Shown: positions 17,279 through 25,640 of the stretch, one piece after another
Position numbering within the stretch: the stretch's first letter is position 1
Layout of the letters: each line of letters opens with the position of its first letter
Assembly (NCBI RefSeq): GCF_002355515.1
Contig: NZ_AP014809.1
Coordinates: 857,501-921,500, forward strand
From: Methylorubrum populi
Lineage (GTDB): Bacteria > Pseudomonadota > Alphaproteobacteria > Rhizobiales > Beijerinckiaceae
DNA length: 64,000 nt
Direction of reading: 5' to 3'
Notes under the pieces: generated by a model
Databases searched by the model: none
What the model was told of the DNA's origin: nothing
What the model saw: the letters and a program-made list of their open reading frames with translations, nothing else
Position numbers and translations under genes: made by a program

Positions 17279-18493
17279 ATGAGCGGGACTGCGATCCTCG
17301 TCGTGATCCCGACCACGCGGGGGCCGCTCTGCCTGCGCGGGTTGAGCCCGCGCCCCGGCCTCCCGGCGCCGGCCGCCTTCGCCGACGGCGACTACCGCCC
17401 GCTGCCCTGGTCGGCCGACTACGCCCGGCTCTGTGCGCCGGGCGGGCCCGTCGCCCGGCTCGGCGCGGAGGCGGGAGCGCCGCACGAACTGCGCCTGTCC
17501 GGCTCGTTCGACGCCGGCCGCTCGTGGGAGGTTCCGGTCTGCCTCGCCCACGGCCTCGCGGCGCGCGGCCATCGCTTCGTCGCGGAGCCGGTGCAGGCCG
17601 ACCTGATCCTCTGGGCGACGGGCGCGGTCGATCGCGATCTCGCGGTGCTGCCCGGCGACTACGCGCTCCTCGACAAGATCGAACGCTCCCGCACCCTGCT
17701 CGCCGAGGTACCGGAGGTACCACTCGCGGTTCTGCTGCCGGAGGGGCCGGAGCGGGCGCCGGCCGAGGCGGCCTTCCTCTCCCTCGCACGGGCCGAGACG
17801 CCGCAGATCCTGCCCGCCGGACATGTGCCGGCCGCCGTGGAGGCGCTGACCGGGCCGAAAGGCGCGGACCGGCCGGACCCGCGCCGGCACTGGCGGCGCG
17901 TCGCCCTGCCGGCGGGCGCCGCCGCGGCGGCCGGCCTCGTCGGACTGGCCGGGTTCATGGCTCTTGCGGGGCGGCAGGCTCCCGTCATCAAGTCGGCGAG
18001 CGATCCGGCGGCCGTCGCCGTGTCGGCCGAACCCGTGCGGACGGCGGAGACCGACCCGCCCTCCCCGTCCGCGTCGGAGAAGCCGATCGCGGAGAAGACG
18101 GCGGCCGAGAAGCCGGCCGCGATCCGCGTCGAGGAATTGCGGGCCCCGCCCGGTTCGTCCTGCCGCCGCGTGGCCTTCGGCGCCGACCCGCCCGAGCGCC
18201 GCGCCGTGGCACCGGAGGGCGCAGAGCGCCTCGCTCCGACCCGGCTCGTGCCCGAATTGTGCGGGCTGGCCATCGCGGCGGCGCCCGGCCTGCGCCTCGA
18301 AATCGGGCCGGAGCTGCGCGCCGCCGCCCTGCCTCCGGTCCGGCTCGCGGACGGGGCGCAGGGCTTCTACCTCCGCGAGGGCGGCCGGCATAACCTCGTC
18401 TACGCGGTCCATGCCCTGCCGGAGGCCAAGGCGCGGCCGGAGGCAGGCGCCGCGCCGCCGGGCGAGCGGCTCGTCCATGCCCTGACACGCTGA
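17279..18493 (+). CDS. Bitopic membrane protein linking cytosol and periplasm, unknown
   Basis: This 404-residue protein has a soluble N-terminal domain (about 1-200), an arginine-rich patch (PRRHWRR, about 201-207) and one membrane helix (about 208-230). A low-complexity Ala/Glu/Lys/Pro linker (about 235-285) and a periplasmic domain with two cysteines follow. The positive patch before the helix indicates N-in, C-out topology. The N-terminal domain resembles nothing I can name. The gene stands between two cytosolic partner genes and the exported trypsin-like protease, which would suit a trans-membrane coupler. That role is inference. Confidence 0.65.
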   Translation: MSGTAILVVIPTTRGPLCLRGLSPRPGLPAPAAFADGDYRPLPWSADYARLCAPGGPVARLGAEAGAPHELRLSGSFDAGRSWEVPVCLAHGLAARGHRFVAEPVQADLILWATGAVDRDLAVLPGDYALLDKIERSRTLLAEVPEVPLAVLLPEGPERAPAEAAFLSLARAETPQILPAGHVPAAVEALTGPKGADRPDPRRHWRRVALPAGAAAAAGLVGLAGFMALAGRQAPVIKSASDPAAVAVSAEPVRTAETDPPSPSASEKPIAEKTAAEKPAAIRVEELRAPPGSSCRRVAFGADPPERRAVAPEGAERLAPTRLVPELCGLAIAAAPGLRLEIGPELRAAALPPVRLADGAQGFYLREGGRHNLVYAVHALPEAKARPEAGAAPPGERLVHALTR

Positions 18494-18574
18494 TGGGTGT
18501 GCAGTCCGCACCCTGAGACTTTTGACCCAGCCGTACCGGCCGGGCATACAACCCTGACGGAGAGGAGGGAGACG

Positions 18575-19603
18575 ATGACCCCGATTCGCCGGAGACGCCG
18601 GCCCGCCCGATCGGCCTCGAGCGCCGCCGCCCTGCTGCTCGCGCTGGGCCCGGCCGTCATCGGCGCGGCCGATTCCGCGCTCGCACAGAGCCTCGGCTTC
18701 GACCCCGCCGATTACGGCCGGGCCCAGCTTCCCTTGCGCCAAACCACCGGCGACGCGGCGGCCTATGTCGACCAGAACAAGGGCGCGTTCGAGCCGATCA
18801 GCGAGCTCGACCCGAAGGACGGGCTCGCCGCGCTGGCCCGCCCGATCGGACGCGTCGATATCGTCCTGCGGAACGCCCGCACCGGGCAGCAGGTCGGCGC
18901 CTCCTGCACCGGCGCGTTGCTGCCCGGCGACTACGTGCTGACCAACCATCACTGCCTGCCGCAATCGGGCGACCTCGCTCCGGTCAAGGCGTCGATCCTG
19001 ATGGATTACCTGACGCTCGACGGCAAAGGCGCGCGCCGCTTCGAAATCGACCCGAAGCCGGTCGAGTACGACGCCCGCCTCGACTACGCGCTCGCTCGCG
19101 TCGCCGGGAACCCGAGCGCCGCCTACGGCACCGTCCGCCTCTCGGGCGAGGCCGTGCCGGGCAACCGCTCGATGCTGGTGATCCACCACCCCCTCGGGCG
19201 GCCGAAGGTGATGAGCCGCTTCCGCTGCTTCGCGATGAAGGATCAGGCCGAGGGGCCGGACCTGCGCCACCGCTGCGACACGCTGGGCGGTTCCTCCGGC
19301 TCGCTGATGTTCGATGCCTCCGTCGCCGGCATCGCCCTGCACAAGGAGGGCGGCCTCGACCCGAAGGACCCGTCGAGCTTCAACAAGGCCACGCGGCTCT
19401 CGGCCATCCTCGAACGCAGCCGCATCCTGTCCGGGATCGCCGCCGCCCAGGGCCGCCCGGTCGCCGCTGCGGCGGACACGCCGCCTCCGGCGGGCGCGGG
19501 GCCGAAGACCGGCGCGACCCCCGCCGCGAAACCCTCCGCCGGACCGCCCGCGGATGGGCCCCTCGATCCCGCAAGCATGAACGCGATCCTGCGCGGGCGC
19601 TGA
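18575..19603 (+). CDS. Exported trypsin-like serine protease
   Basis: This 342-residue protein has a signal peptide (about residues 1-38). A trypsin-fold domain carries a complete catalytic triad: His126 in TNHHC, Asp170 in RLDYAL and Ser241 in GGSSGS. Cys111 and Cys127 flank the histidine and could pair. A Pro/Ala-rich C-terminal tail (about 285-330) probably acts as a flexible tether. GGAGGG lies 5 nt before the ATG. It is the second protease of this gene run, with a mechanism different from the caspase. The substrate is unknown. Confidence 0.85.
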   Translation: MTPIRRRRRPARSASSAAALLLALGPAVIGAADSALAQSLGFDPADYGRAQLPLRQTTGDAAAYVDQNKGAFEPISELDPKDGLAALARPIGRVDIVLRNARTGQQVGASCTGALLPGDYVLTNHHCLPQSGDLAPVKASILMDYLTLDGKGARRFEIDPKPVEYDARLDYALARVAGNPSAAYGTVRLSGEAVPGNRSMLVIHHPLGRPKVMSRFRCFAMKDQAEGPDLRHRCDTLGGSSGSLMFDASVAGIALHKEGGLDPKDPSSFNKATRLSAILERSRILSGIAAAQGRPVAAAADTPPPAGAGPKTGATPAAKPSAGPPADGPLDPASMNAILRGR

Positions 19604-19703
19604 GCAAAGTTCTTTCGTGAGCAGACGGCGAAAACCGCTCTGCGGAGTCCAGGGATGAGTGGGACGGGGCCGCGGCAAGGCCCGTGAGACGGAGACGGAC
19701 GCC

Positions 19704-20558
19704 ATGGGGGCAATCGAACGGAGCGCGCCCGCGCGCGGCGGAACAGCGGTCATCGACGTAGCGACGGCGCGGCTTGCGCGCCTCGCGCTGATGCTGGCGG
19801 CGAGCGCGGCGCTTGCCCTCGCGCCCGCCCGCGCCAACCCGCTGACCGAGGTACCGGGCACTCGCCCGCCTGCCGCCGAGGGGGAAGCCGGAGCGGAGGT
19901 GCCCCCGGCCCGCGACGAGGCCGCCGAGCGGGCCGAGGCCGGGGCGGTGAACCCCTCGGCCAACGCGATCATCCGCTCGCTCGCGCCCTTCGCCGACGGC
20001 AATCCGGGCCGTCCCGCCGCGCCGGTCGCGGTCTCGCCCGGCGACGGCGGCCCGAGTCTGCGGGTCGATCCCGCCCGCTCGGTCGATCTCACCGTGTTCT
20101 TCGCCTACGACAGTGCCCGCCTGACGCCGGAGGCGCGCATTCAGCTCGAACCGCTGGGCCAGGCGCTGCAGGCCCGCGAGCTTTCCGGCCACGGCTTCCT
20201 CATCGCGGGGCACACCGATGCGGCGGGCGGGCTCGGCTACAACCGGCGCCTTTCGCTCGCCCGCGCCCGCAGCGTGAAGGCCCATCTCGTCGAGACCTAC
20301 GGCATCGATCCGCGCCGTCTGCGCATCCACGGCTGGGGACCCGTGCGCCCCAAGGACCCGTCCCAGCCCTTCGCGCGGATCAACCGGCGGGTCGAGGTCA
20401 GCCTGATCGCGCCCGCGCCGAGCGGCGCCCTGCGCTTCATCCTGCCGGCCTCCGAGCGAACCTGCGCGGCCGACGCGCCGGACGATCCCCGCCGCCGGGT
20501 CACGCTCGACCTCGACGATTTCGGCGCGGCACCGACGCCCCTGCCCTGCACCGAGTGA
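19704..20558 (+). CDS. OmpA-family peptidoglycan-binding protein
   Basis: This 284-residue protein has a long N-terminal signal (hydrophobic core about 24-44), a Pro/Ala/Glu-rich linker, and an OmpA C-terminal domain at about 130-240. The domain shows FFAYDSARL, the GHTD loop with the Asp that binds diaminopimelate, and the NRRVE motif with the binding arginine. It has no beta barrel and no lipobox, so it probably holds a complex to the cell wall from the periplasm. The ATG at 19704 has GGAGAC 8 nt upstream. The two C-terminal cysteines could form a disulfide. Confidence 0.85.
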   Translation: MGAIERSAPARGGTAVIDVATARLARLALMLAASAALALAPARANPLTEVPGTRPPAAEGEAGAEVPPARDEAAERAEAGAVNPSANAIIRSLAPFADGNPGRPAAPVAVSPGDGGPSLRVDPARSVDLTVFFAYDSARLTPEARIQLEPLGQALQARELSGHGFLIAGHTDAAGGLGYNRRLSLARARSVKAHLVETYGIDPRRLRIHGWGPVRPKDPSQPFARINRRVEVSLIAPAPSGALRFILPASERTCAADAPDDPRRRVTLDLDDFGAAPTPLPCTE

Positions 20559-20620
20559 ACCGCGCCACACCACCGCCGGCCAACGGCCCAACACACAGCC
20601 CGACACACAGGATGACACCG

Positions 20621-21583
20621 ATGCTGCGTACCCGAACGCGTGACCGCCTCCTCGCCCTCGCTCTGATCGGCGGCTCCCTCCTCGGCCTCGCCGCCCAGGT
20701 GCAGGCGCAGACCCGGCCCAACATCGTCGTGATGGGCGAGGATGCCGACGAGGATTCGGTGCCCCGCGGCAACCGCATCTTCCAGCGCGTCATCGCCGAA
20801 CTCTCCGAGACGATGAACCTGCGCGGCTACAACGTCTACGACGAGACGGCGGTGGCGATGGGGATCACCCAGGCCAACCGGGTCCGCCGCCGCGACGCGG
20901 AGCTGATCGAGGTCGCCCGCGCGGTCCAGAACCCGCCGCTCGACGTGGTGGCGGTGTTCCAGGTCTACGCCTCGGCCTCGAAATCGGCCTATTCCGACAT
21001 CGTGCGGCCGGAGGTGCGCATCCCCGGCCGGCTCCTCAACGTGCGCACCGGGCAATCGCTCGGCGCCTTCGAGGTGGCGGGGCTGCAGCTTCCGCCCCTG
21101 CCGCAGGGCTGCGACCGGGAATGCCTGCTCGAACGGGTCGGCGCGGAGGCGAAGAGCATCGCCGCCGATGTCGCTACCGCGCTCACGGCCAAGCTCGACG
21201 GCGTGATCGCCCCCCGCCGAGCCGCCGATACCGGGGCTCCGCCGGCCGGACTTCCGAACGCCCTGCCCGGCGCCGAGCCTCCGCCCGCCGCGGCCGTCGG
21301 GGAATCCTGCGGCGGCCTGCCGACGGCCTATGTCGTGCGCCTCAACGGCTTCTCGCCCCAGGAGGTGCAGGCGGCCGAGGAGTACATGGCCGCCTTCCGC
21401 TGCTACGAGCACCACCGCCCGGTGCGCTCGGGCGGGGCCACCGCCGAGTACTGGTACGAGACCCGCTCCGATTCCGCCCGGCTCGGCCGCAACCTGCGCC
21501 TGATGCTGGAGCACATGAGCGCGCCGGGGCAGGTCCAGTTCTCCGGCAACACCTTCGTCGTCAGCCGCGTCGCCACCCGCTGA
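20621..21583 (+). CDS. Exported LpoB/CsgG-like protein, unknown function
   Basis: This 320-residue protein has a signal peptide (about residues 1-29). Residues about 32-200 follow an LpoB/CsgG-like alternation, with strand IVVMGED, helix RGNRIFQRVIAELSETM and strand YNVYDETAVAMG. A second small alpha/beta unit ends the protein (about 230-320, YVVRLNGF then RLGRNLRLMLEHM). There is no lipobox, so it is probably soluble in the periplasm. Similar folds build secretion pores or activate cell-wall synthases; neither role can be assigned. The fold call is by pattern only. An alternative ATG lies at 20612. Confidence 0.65.
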   Translation: MLRTRTRDRLLALALIGGSLLGLAAQVQAQTRPNIVVMGEDADEDSVPRGNRIFQRVIAELSETMNLRGYNVYDETAVAMGITQANRVRRRDAELIEVARAVQNPPLDVVAVFQVYASASKSAYSDIVRPEVRIPGRLLNVRTGQSLGAFEVAGLQLPPLPQGCDRECLLERVGAEAKSIAADVATALTAKLDGVIAPRRAADTGAPPAGLPNALPGAEPPPAAAVGESCGGLPTAYVVRLNGFSPQEVQAAEEYMAAFRCYEHHRPVRSGGATAEYWYETRSDSARLGRNLRLMLEHMSAPGQVQFSGNTFVVSRVATR

Positions 21584-21639
21584 TCCCGGTGCCGGATCCC
21601 CAGCGACGCCCTTCCGCACGCAGCCTTCGGAGAGACGCC

Positions 21640-22629
21640 ATGACCGATCGCATCCCTCTTCGCCGCCGGTTCGCCCGCCTCGTTCCCAGCCGGTGGGCGC
21701 TGCGCAGCCTGCTCGCCGGACTGGTCGCCTCCGCCGCGCCGGTCTTCGCGGCCGAGCCCGTCTTCCCGCCCGCCGGGTCGCTCGGCCTCGCGCCGCCGCC
21801 GGGCATGAAGCCGGCCGCGAGCTTCGCGGGCTTCGAGCACCGCTCGGGCGCCTCGATCGTCCTCGTGGAGATGCCGCCGGAAGCCTGGGACCAGATCAAC
21901 GGGAAGTTCACGCCCGAGGCGCTGGCGCCATCCGGCTTCCGGGTGAAAAGCGGGCCCGAACCGCTGAGCACGGCGGGCGGCGAGGGCTTCGTCCTGCGCG
22001 GCACGCAGGGCGCCAACGGGTTGACCTACGCCAAGTGGGTCGCCGTGATCCGCGGCGCCGCGGGCACCGGGCTCGTGACCGTCCAAGTGCCCGAGGCGGC
22101 GGCCAAGCAGGTGCCGGCGCCTACGGTCGAGGCAGCGCTGCGCACGATCGCGTTCAGGCCCAAGGCGAGCCTCGCCGATCAAGTCGCCGCCCTGCCCTTC
22201 ACCGTCGGCGACACCGCCGGCTTTCGCCCGATCGGCGTCTTTGCCGGCAACGGCCTGCTCCTGACCGAGGGGCCGAAGGACGTCGATCCCGAGCGCGAGC
22301 AGCCCGTGGTCGTCATCACGCCGTCGCTGGGGCAGGCGCCGGTCCCGGCGGGTGCGGAGACGACTTACGCCCGCCGGCTCTTCGCCGCGCAGAAGGACCT
22401 GACGAACGTCGTCGTCACCGACGAGGACCGCAGCACCCGGGGCGACGCGGTCGTGGTCCGCCTTCGCGGCACCGGCACCGACGCCAAGACCGGACGCACG
22501 CTCGGCCTGACCCAGATGACGGTGTTCGAGGGCGGGCGCTACCTGCGGGCGATCGGCTTCGCCGATATCGACCGCACCGACGCGCTGGCCCGCGCCGAGC
22601 GCGTCGCCGCCTCGGTCGCGATGCGGTGA
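21640..22629 (+). CDS. Secreted protein of unknown function
   Basis: This 329-residue protein has a signal peptide (about residues 20-38, cleavage near VFAAEP). The mature protein is mainly beta-type with two similar-looking halves (GFEHRSGASIVLVEMP, later GVFAGNGLLLTEGP), each followed by a strand-rich segment. GGAGAG precedes the ATG. I do not recognise a named family. The stop overlaps a short downstream frame (GTGA). Confidence 0.65.
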   Translation: MTDRIPLRRRFARLVPSRWALRSLLAGLVASAAPVFAAEPVFPPAGSLGLAPPPGMKPAASFAGFEHRSGASIVLVEMPPEAWDQINGKFTPEALAPSGFRVKSGPEPLSTAGGEGFVLRGTQGANGLTYAKWVAVIRGAAGTGLVTVQVPEAAAKQVPAPTVEAALRTIAFRPKASLADQVAALPFTVGDTAGFRPIGVFAGNGLLLTEGPKDVDPEREQPVVVITPSLGQAPVPAGAETTYARRLFAAQKDLTNVVVTDEDRSTRGDAVVVRLRGTGTDAKTGRTLGLTQMTVFEGGRYLRAIGFADIDRTDALARAERVAASVAMR

Positions 22630-22781
22630 GCTGGCGCGTCTATCGCCGCGCCCGCTGCGAGGGCGAGGTGGCGGTCTCGTTCACCGGCGGCACCGGCCGC
22701 AACGCGGCTGTTCTGATCGGCCTGCTAGTCCAGGCCGGCCGGAGCACCGCCGAACTCACCGACCTGGCAGGGATGGATTGA
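22626..22781 (+). CDS. Possible coupled 51-residue protein
   Basis: A GTG start overlaps the preceding stop (GTGA), the same coupling seen at 16726. The peptide is basic at the N-terminus with a glycine-rich turn (TGGTGRNAAV) and an amphipathic helix. It has no signal peptide, although it follows a secreted protein. No family was recognised. It may be a chance extension, so confidence is limited. Confidence 0.4.
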   Translation: MSWRVYRRARCEGEVAVSFTGGTGRNAAVLIGLLVQAGRSTAELTDLAGMD

Positions 22782-22824
22782 GGATGCGGGCGAGCCCGCC
22801 GACGCCTCGCGGCACGAGGGACCA

Positions 22825-23007
22825 TCAGCGCCGGCAGGCGCCGTCCCGCCACGCGCCACCCGCATCGAGACAGGCATCCTGCGCCAGGACATCGTGCAGG
22901 TGCCAACCGGCTGCCGCGACGACGGCCAGCACCAGTGCCGCCACGATCCCTCGCCTGATTCCCTTTCGCACCATTCGGACGAGAGCGCTCCCTTGATCCA
23001 TTCCCAT
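22825..23007 (-). CDS. Small exported cysteine-containing protein
   Basis: This 60-residue protein is on the minus strand inside an otherwise plus-strand run. It has a basic start, one hydrophobic segment (about 18-36) and a short tail with two cysteines (DACLDAGGAWRDGACRR). Many alphaproteobacteria encode small proteins with this DACLDxGG tail. Starts at 23007 and 22974 are both possible. The 5' end overlaps the proposed start of the divergent plus-strand gene. Confidence 0.6.
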   Translation of the reverse strand: MGMDQGSALVRMVRKGIRRGIVAALVLAVVAAAGWHLHDVLAQDACLDAGGAWRDGACRR

Positions 23008-23757
23008 TCTATCCCCCGGCCGAGCCGCGGGTCACGCGGCCTCGTCCTGGTCGCGCTTCTGGCCGCCACCGGGGCGGCGGAAGCGCAGGATCGCCCGTCG
23101 CCCACGAAGAACGAGTGCCGGCGCACGCCCTCGCTCTCGGAGGGGCCGGCTCTCGGCTTCGGTCGGATCGTCGCAGCGGGCCGCACCGCTTTCATCAAGG
23201 ATGGACTTGCGCAGAATGGCTGCCCCGATGCGAGCGCCGAATGTCGCGAGCGGGCCTATCTCGTCGCCGGCGACCCCGTGATCCTGGGAGAGCGCCGCGG
23301 CGGCTATGTCTGCGCCAGCTATCGCGGCGCGAAGGGTGATCTGGCCCGGACCGGCTGGATCCCGGCGGACGCCGTGACGACGGAGCCTCCGCCTCCGGTC
23401 GCCCCCGGGGACTGGCTCGGCACCTGGAGCCAGGCCGAGGGACAGATCCGGATCAAGCCCGGCGACAAGCCCGGCACCCTCTCCGTCACGGGCGACGCGA
23501 CCTGGGGCCTGGGCGACCCCGAGCGGGTGAAGCGCGGCGGGGTCAACATGGGCGAGATCTCCGGCACGGTCACGGCTGCAGGCGACGGGGCCAGCTTCGC
23601 CATGGGTGAGAAGGACACGCTGCCGGTCACGAAGGGCGGCGAGTACGATTGCAAGGTCTGGCTGCGGCGGCTCGGGCCCTGGCTCGTGGTGGAGGACAAC
23701 CTCGCCTGCGGCGGCATGAACGTCACCTTCCGCGGCGTCTACCGGCGCGAACCGTGA
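22993..23757 (+). CDS. Secreted SH3-like protein, unknown function
   Basis: This protein has about 254 residues. No ATG fits; a TTG at 22993 gives a good signal peptide (LVLVALLAATGAAEAQ). Residues about 75-130 read as a bacterial SH3-like unit (AYLVAGDPVILGERRGGYVCASY, then GWIPADAV). The C-terminal half is beta-rich with conserved-looking Trp and two cysteines. SH3-like domains of exported proteins often touch the cell wall. The start is uncertain and overlaps the antisense gene by about 15 nt. Confidence 0.6.
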   Translation: MIHSHSIPRPSRGSRGLVLVALLAATGAAEAQDRPSPTKNECRRTPSLSEGPALGFGRIVAAGRTAFIKDGLAQNGCPDASAECRERAYLVAGDPVILGERRGGYVCASYRGAKGDLARTGWIPADAVTTEPPPPVAPGDWLGTWSQAEGQIRIKPGDKPGTLSVTGDATWGLGDPERVKRGGVNMGEISGTVTAAGDGASFAMGEKDTLPVTKGGEYDCKVWLRRLGPWLVVEDNLACGGMNVTFRGVYRREP

Positions 23758-23770
23758 CGGGGCGAAAGCG

Positions 23771-24229
23771 ATGGGACCCGGCATGACGGAACACGGCCGG
23801 CAAACCCTTCGCCGCCTCGGCACCCAAACGCGGCGAGACGTCTCGCACGCCCACATGTCGGACACGAAGTGGCGCAAGCTCCTGTCCGCCCTCGATGAGG
23901 CCGGCTTCGGCCGGGCGCGGATCGTCGTGCGGTTCATCGATCGTCCCGAGCCGCGGGTCATGACTCTGCCGAAGCGGGCCGACCTCTGGCCGCCGCGGCC
24001 CTACGCTGATTCGATTACGGTCGGCCCGCTCGAGCTGCGCGCCATCACGTGGCTCGAACTGCCCACCCTCGCCCGCTGGCCCAGCGGGGACGGACGCCCC
24101 GTACCCACCGTCCCGCAGGACATGGCGCACGCCCGCGCAGTGCTGGAGGCCCTCGGCCGCTTCCCTCTTGAGGAGACGGAGCAGGGCTTGCGCATCCTCG
24201 GCTCTAGCGGCCGGCGGAGCGAGAGATGA
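23771..24229 (+). CDS. Small cytosolic protein resembling DUF6678
   Basis: This 152-residue protein has no signal peptide. The core reads SDTKWRKLLSALDEAG, then RARIVVRFIDRPEP and a short strand before ITWLEL, which resembles DUF6678 as I remember it. Function is unknown; proteins of this size and type often occur as immunity-like or orphan genes. Starts at 23771 and 23783 are both possible. The stop overlaps the next ATG (ATGA). Confidence 0.55.
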   Translation: MGPGMTEHGRQTLRRLGTQTRRDVSHAHMSDTKWRKLLSALDEAGFGRARIVVRFIDRPEPRVMTLPKRADLWPPRPYADSITVGPLELRAITWLELPTLARWPSGDGRPVPTVPQDMAHARAVLEALGRFPLEETEQGLRILGSSGRRSER

Positions 24230-24651
24230 TCCGGTGCGCCCTCCTCGTCGCCCTCGCCGCCGGGCCGGCGCTCGCGGCCTGCTCATTGCCGCCGACGACG
24301 ATGACGCCAGAGGCCGTCGAGGCCTTTCTCGAAACGCCCCTGCCGCCCGGCCGCCGCGACCTGCGGACCTATACCGAGGCGGGAATCGACCGCCTGGTCC
24401 TGCTGCGCCTCGATGCGCCGGAGGCGGAGGCCGACGCCTTCGCCGCGCGCCTCGTACCGGATGGTCTCGAAGCGGGCGCCGATCCGGGGCTCGGTTTGAT
24501 GAGCACGTCGTTCGAGGGCTGGATCTCGGCACCGCCGGAGGGAAGCTTCGGCGGCAAGAAACAGTTCGACGGGCGGCGGTCGGTGAAGGTCGTCGTCGCG
24601 CCGGCCGGACCCGGCTGGCGGCGGATCTGGGTCGCGAGCTTCACCCTGTGA
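24226..24651 (+). CDS. Small lipoprotein, unknown function
   Basis: This 141-residue protein overlaps the preceding stop (ATGA). The signal ends in a lipobox, LAAC (Cys at residue 19). The mature part is mixed alpha/beta, with no recognised domain. Coupling with the upstream cytosolic protein is notable because the two should be in different compartments. Confidence 0.65.
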   Translation: MIRCALLVALAAGPALAACSLPPTTMTPEAVEAFLETPLPPGRRDLRTYTEAGIDRLVLLRLDAPEAEADAFAARLVPDGLEAGADPGLGLMSTSFEGWISAPPEGSFGGKKQFDGRRSVKVVVAPAGPGWRRIWVASFTL

Positions 24652-24670
24652 TCGGCGGCGGAGGCACACC

Positions 24671-24985
24671 ATGGATGGAAGGAAGCCCTACCGGTTACCG
24701 CTGCCGCGATGGGGCCGGCGCATGATGCTCGCCGTGACCGTCCTCGTCTGGACGCCGGCCCTGCTGTTCGCCCTCGGGTTCGCGCTGGCCCATCTCACCG
24801 GCTGCCGGGTCGACGAGGGGAGCGCGCATCCCTGCCTCGTCGCCGGCATCGATATCGGCGGGCTGCTCTACACGCTTCTGGTGATGGGCTGGCTGGTCAT
24901 CCTGCTGCTGCCCTTCATGCTGCTGACGCTCGTGATCTGGCTCGGCATCGGCCTGCGGGCGCTCATCGGCGCGTGGCTGTCGTGA
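24671..24985 (+). CDS. Small membrane protein, unknown function
   Basis: This 104-residue protein has a basic N-terminus and two long hydrophobic regions (about 18-42 and 62-98, the second probably two helices). Two cysteines (GCRV and HPCLV) lie in the loop between them. It starts 19 nt after the lipoprotein stop. No family was recognised. Confidence 0.6.
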   Translation: MDGRKPYRLPLPRWGRRMMLAVTVLVWTPALLFALGFALAHLTGCRVDEGSAHPCLVAGIDIGGLLYTLLVMGWLVILLLPFMLLTLVIWLGIGLRALIGAWLS

Positions 24986-25026
24986 CGCGGCTGCCGCGAC
25001 GCCCGCGCTCCCCGAGTGAATGGAAC

Positions 25027-25626
25027 ATGATGGGTCCGAGGCTCTCGATGCCGCAGCTTGCCCGCTTCCTGGCGGTCCTCGCCCTGCTTCCCACCGGCGG
25101 CGCAAACGCCGAGGGCAGCGGCTTTGCCGCCGAGCGCGCCTTCCCCGTGGCGGGCGCCTGCTACGGGCGCCGCTACGACGCGGACCACATCGCCCGCCAC
25201 CCGGGGCAGGTGGTGAGCGCGATCCATCTCTCCGGCTCGTCCCGCGGACTGATCAGGCTGCGTCCGCAGGCCGACCGGATCGATCCGGAGCTCGACCTGA
25301 CGCTCCGCATCGCTTTCACCGACGGCGGACGGGCCGAGGGCGAGATCGGCTGCGTCGAGACCGGCGGACGCATCCGCCGCTGCGGGCGCGGCGCGAGCTG
25401 CGCGGGCAGCTTCGCCGTCGATCTCCTCCCCGACGGCCGGCTGAGGATCGTCAACGACGATGCGGAGTCGCGGCTCGACCGGCCGGTGGTCGGCGCGCCC
25501 GGCTTCAGTCCGGACGCGACCTGCCGGGGAAGCGGCCGCTTCGTGCCGCCGGATGCGCAGAACCGCGTCTTCCTCCTCACCCGTCTGCCCCTCTCCGCCT
25601 GCGGGCCGCAGCCGACCCGAGATTGA
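25027..25626 (+). CDS. Secreted protein, unknown function
   Basis: This 199-residue protein has a signal peptide (about residues 8-28, cleavage near ANA). The mature domain is beta-rich with several cysteine residues (GACYGRRYD, IGCVETGGRIRRCGRGASCAG), suggesting disulfide-stabilised export. Tandem ATG codons at 25027 and 25030 and an ATG at 25048 are alternatives; the ribosome site is weak. The stop lies within a 12-bp tandem repeat. Confidence 0.6.
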   Translation: MMGPRLSMPQLARFLAVLALLPTGGANAEGSGFAAERAFPVAGACYGRRYDADHIARHPGQVVSAIHLSGSSRGLIRLRPQADRIDPELDLTLRIAFTDGGRAEGEIGCVETGGRIRRCGRGASCAGSFAVDLLPDGRLRIVNDDAESRLDRPVVGAPGFSPDATCRGSGRFVPPDAQNRVFLLTRLPLSACGPQPTRD

Positions 25627-25640
25627 TCCCGAGATTGATC

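Noticed and set aside
16832..20092. Antisense frame of about 1,080 codons across four genes
   Set aside because: It has no domain, is Arg/Ala/Gly-rich and crosses genes with clear domains and ribosome sites.
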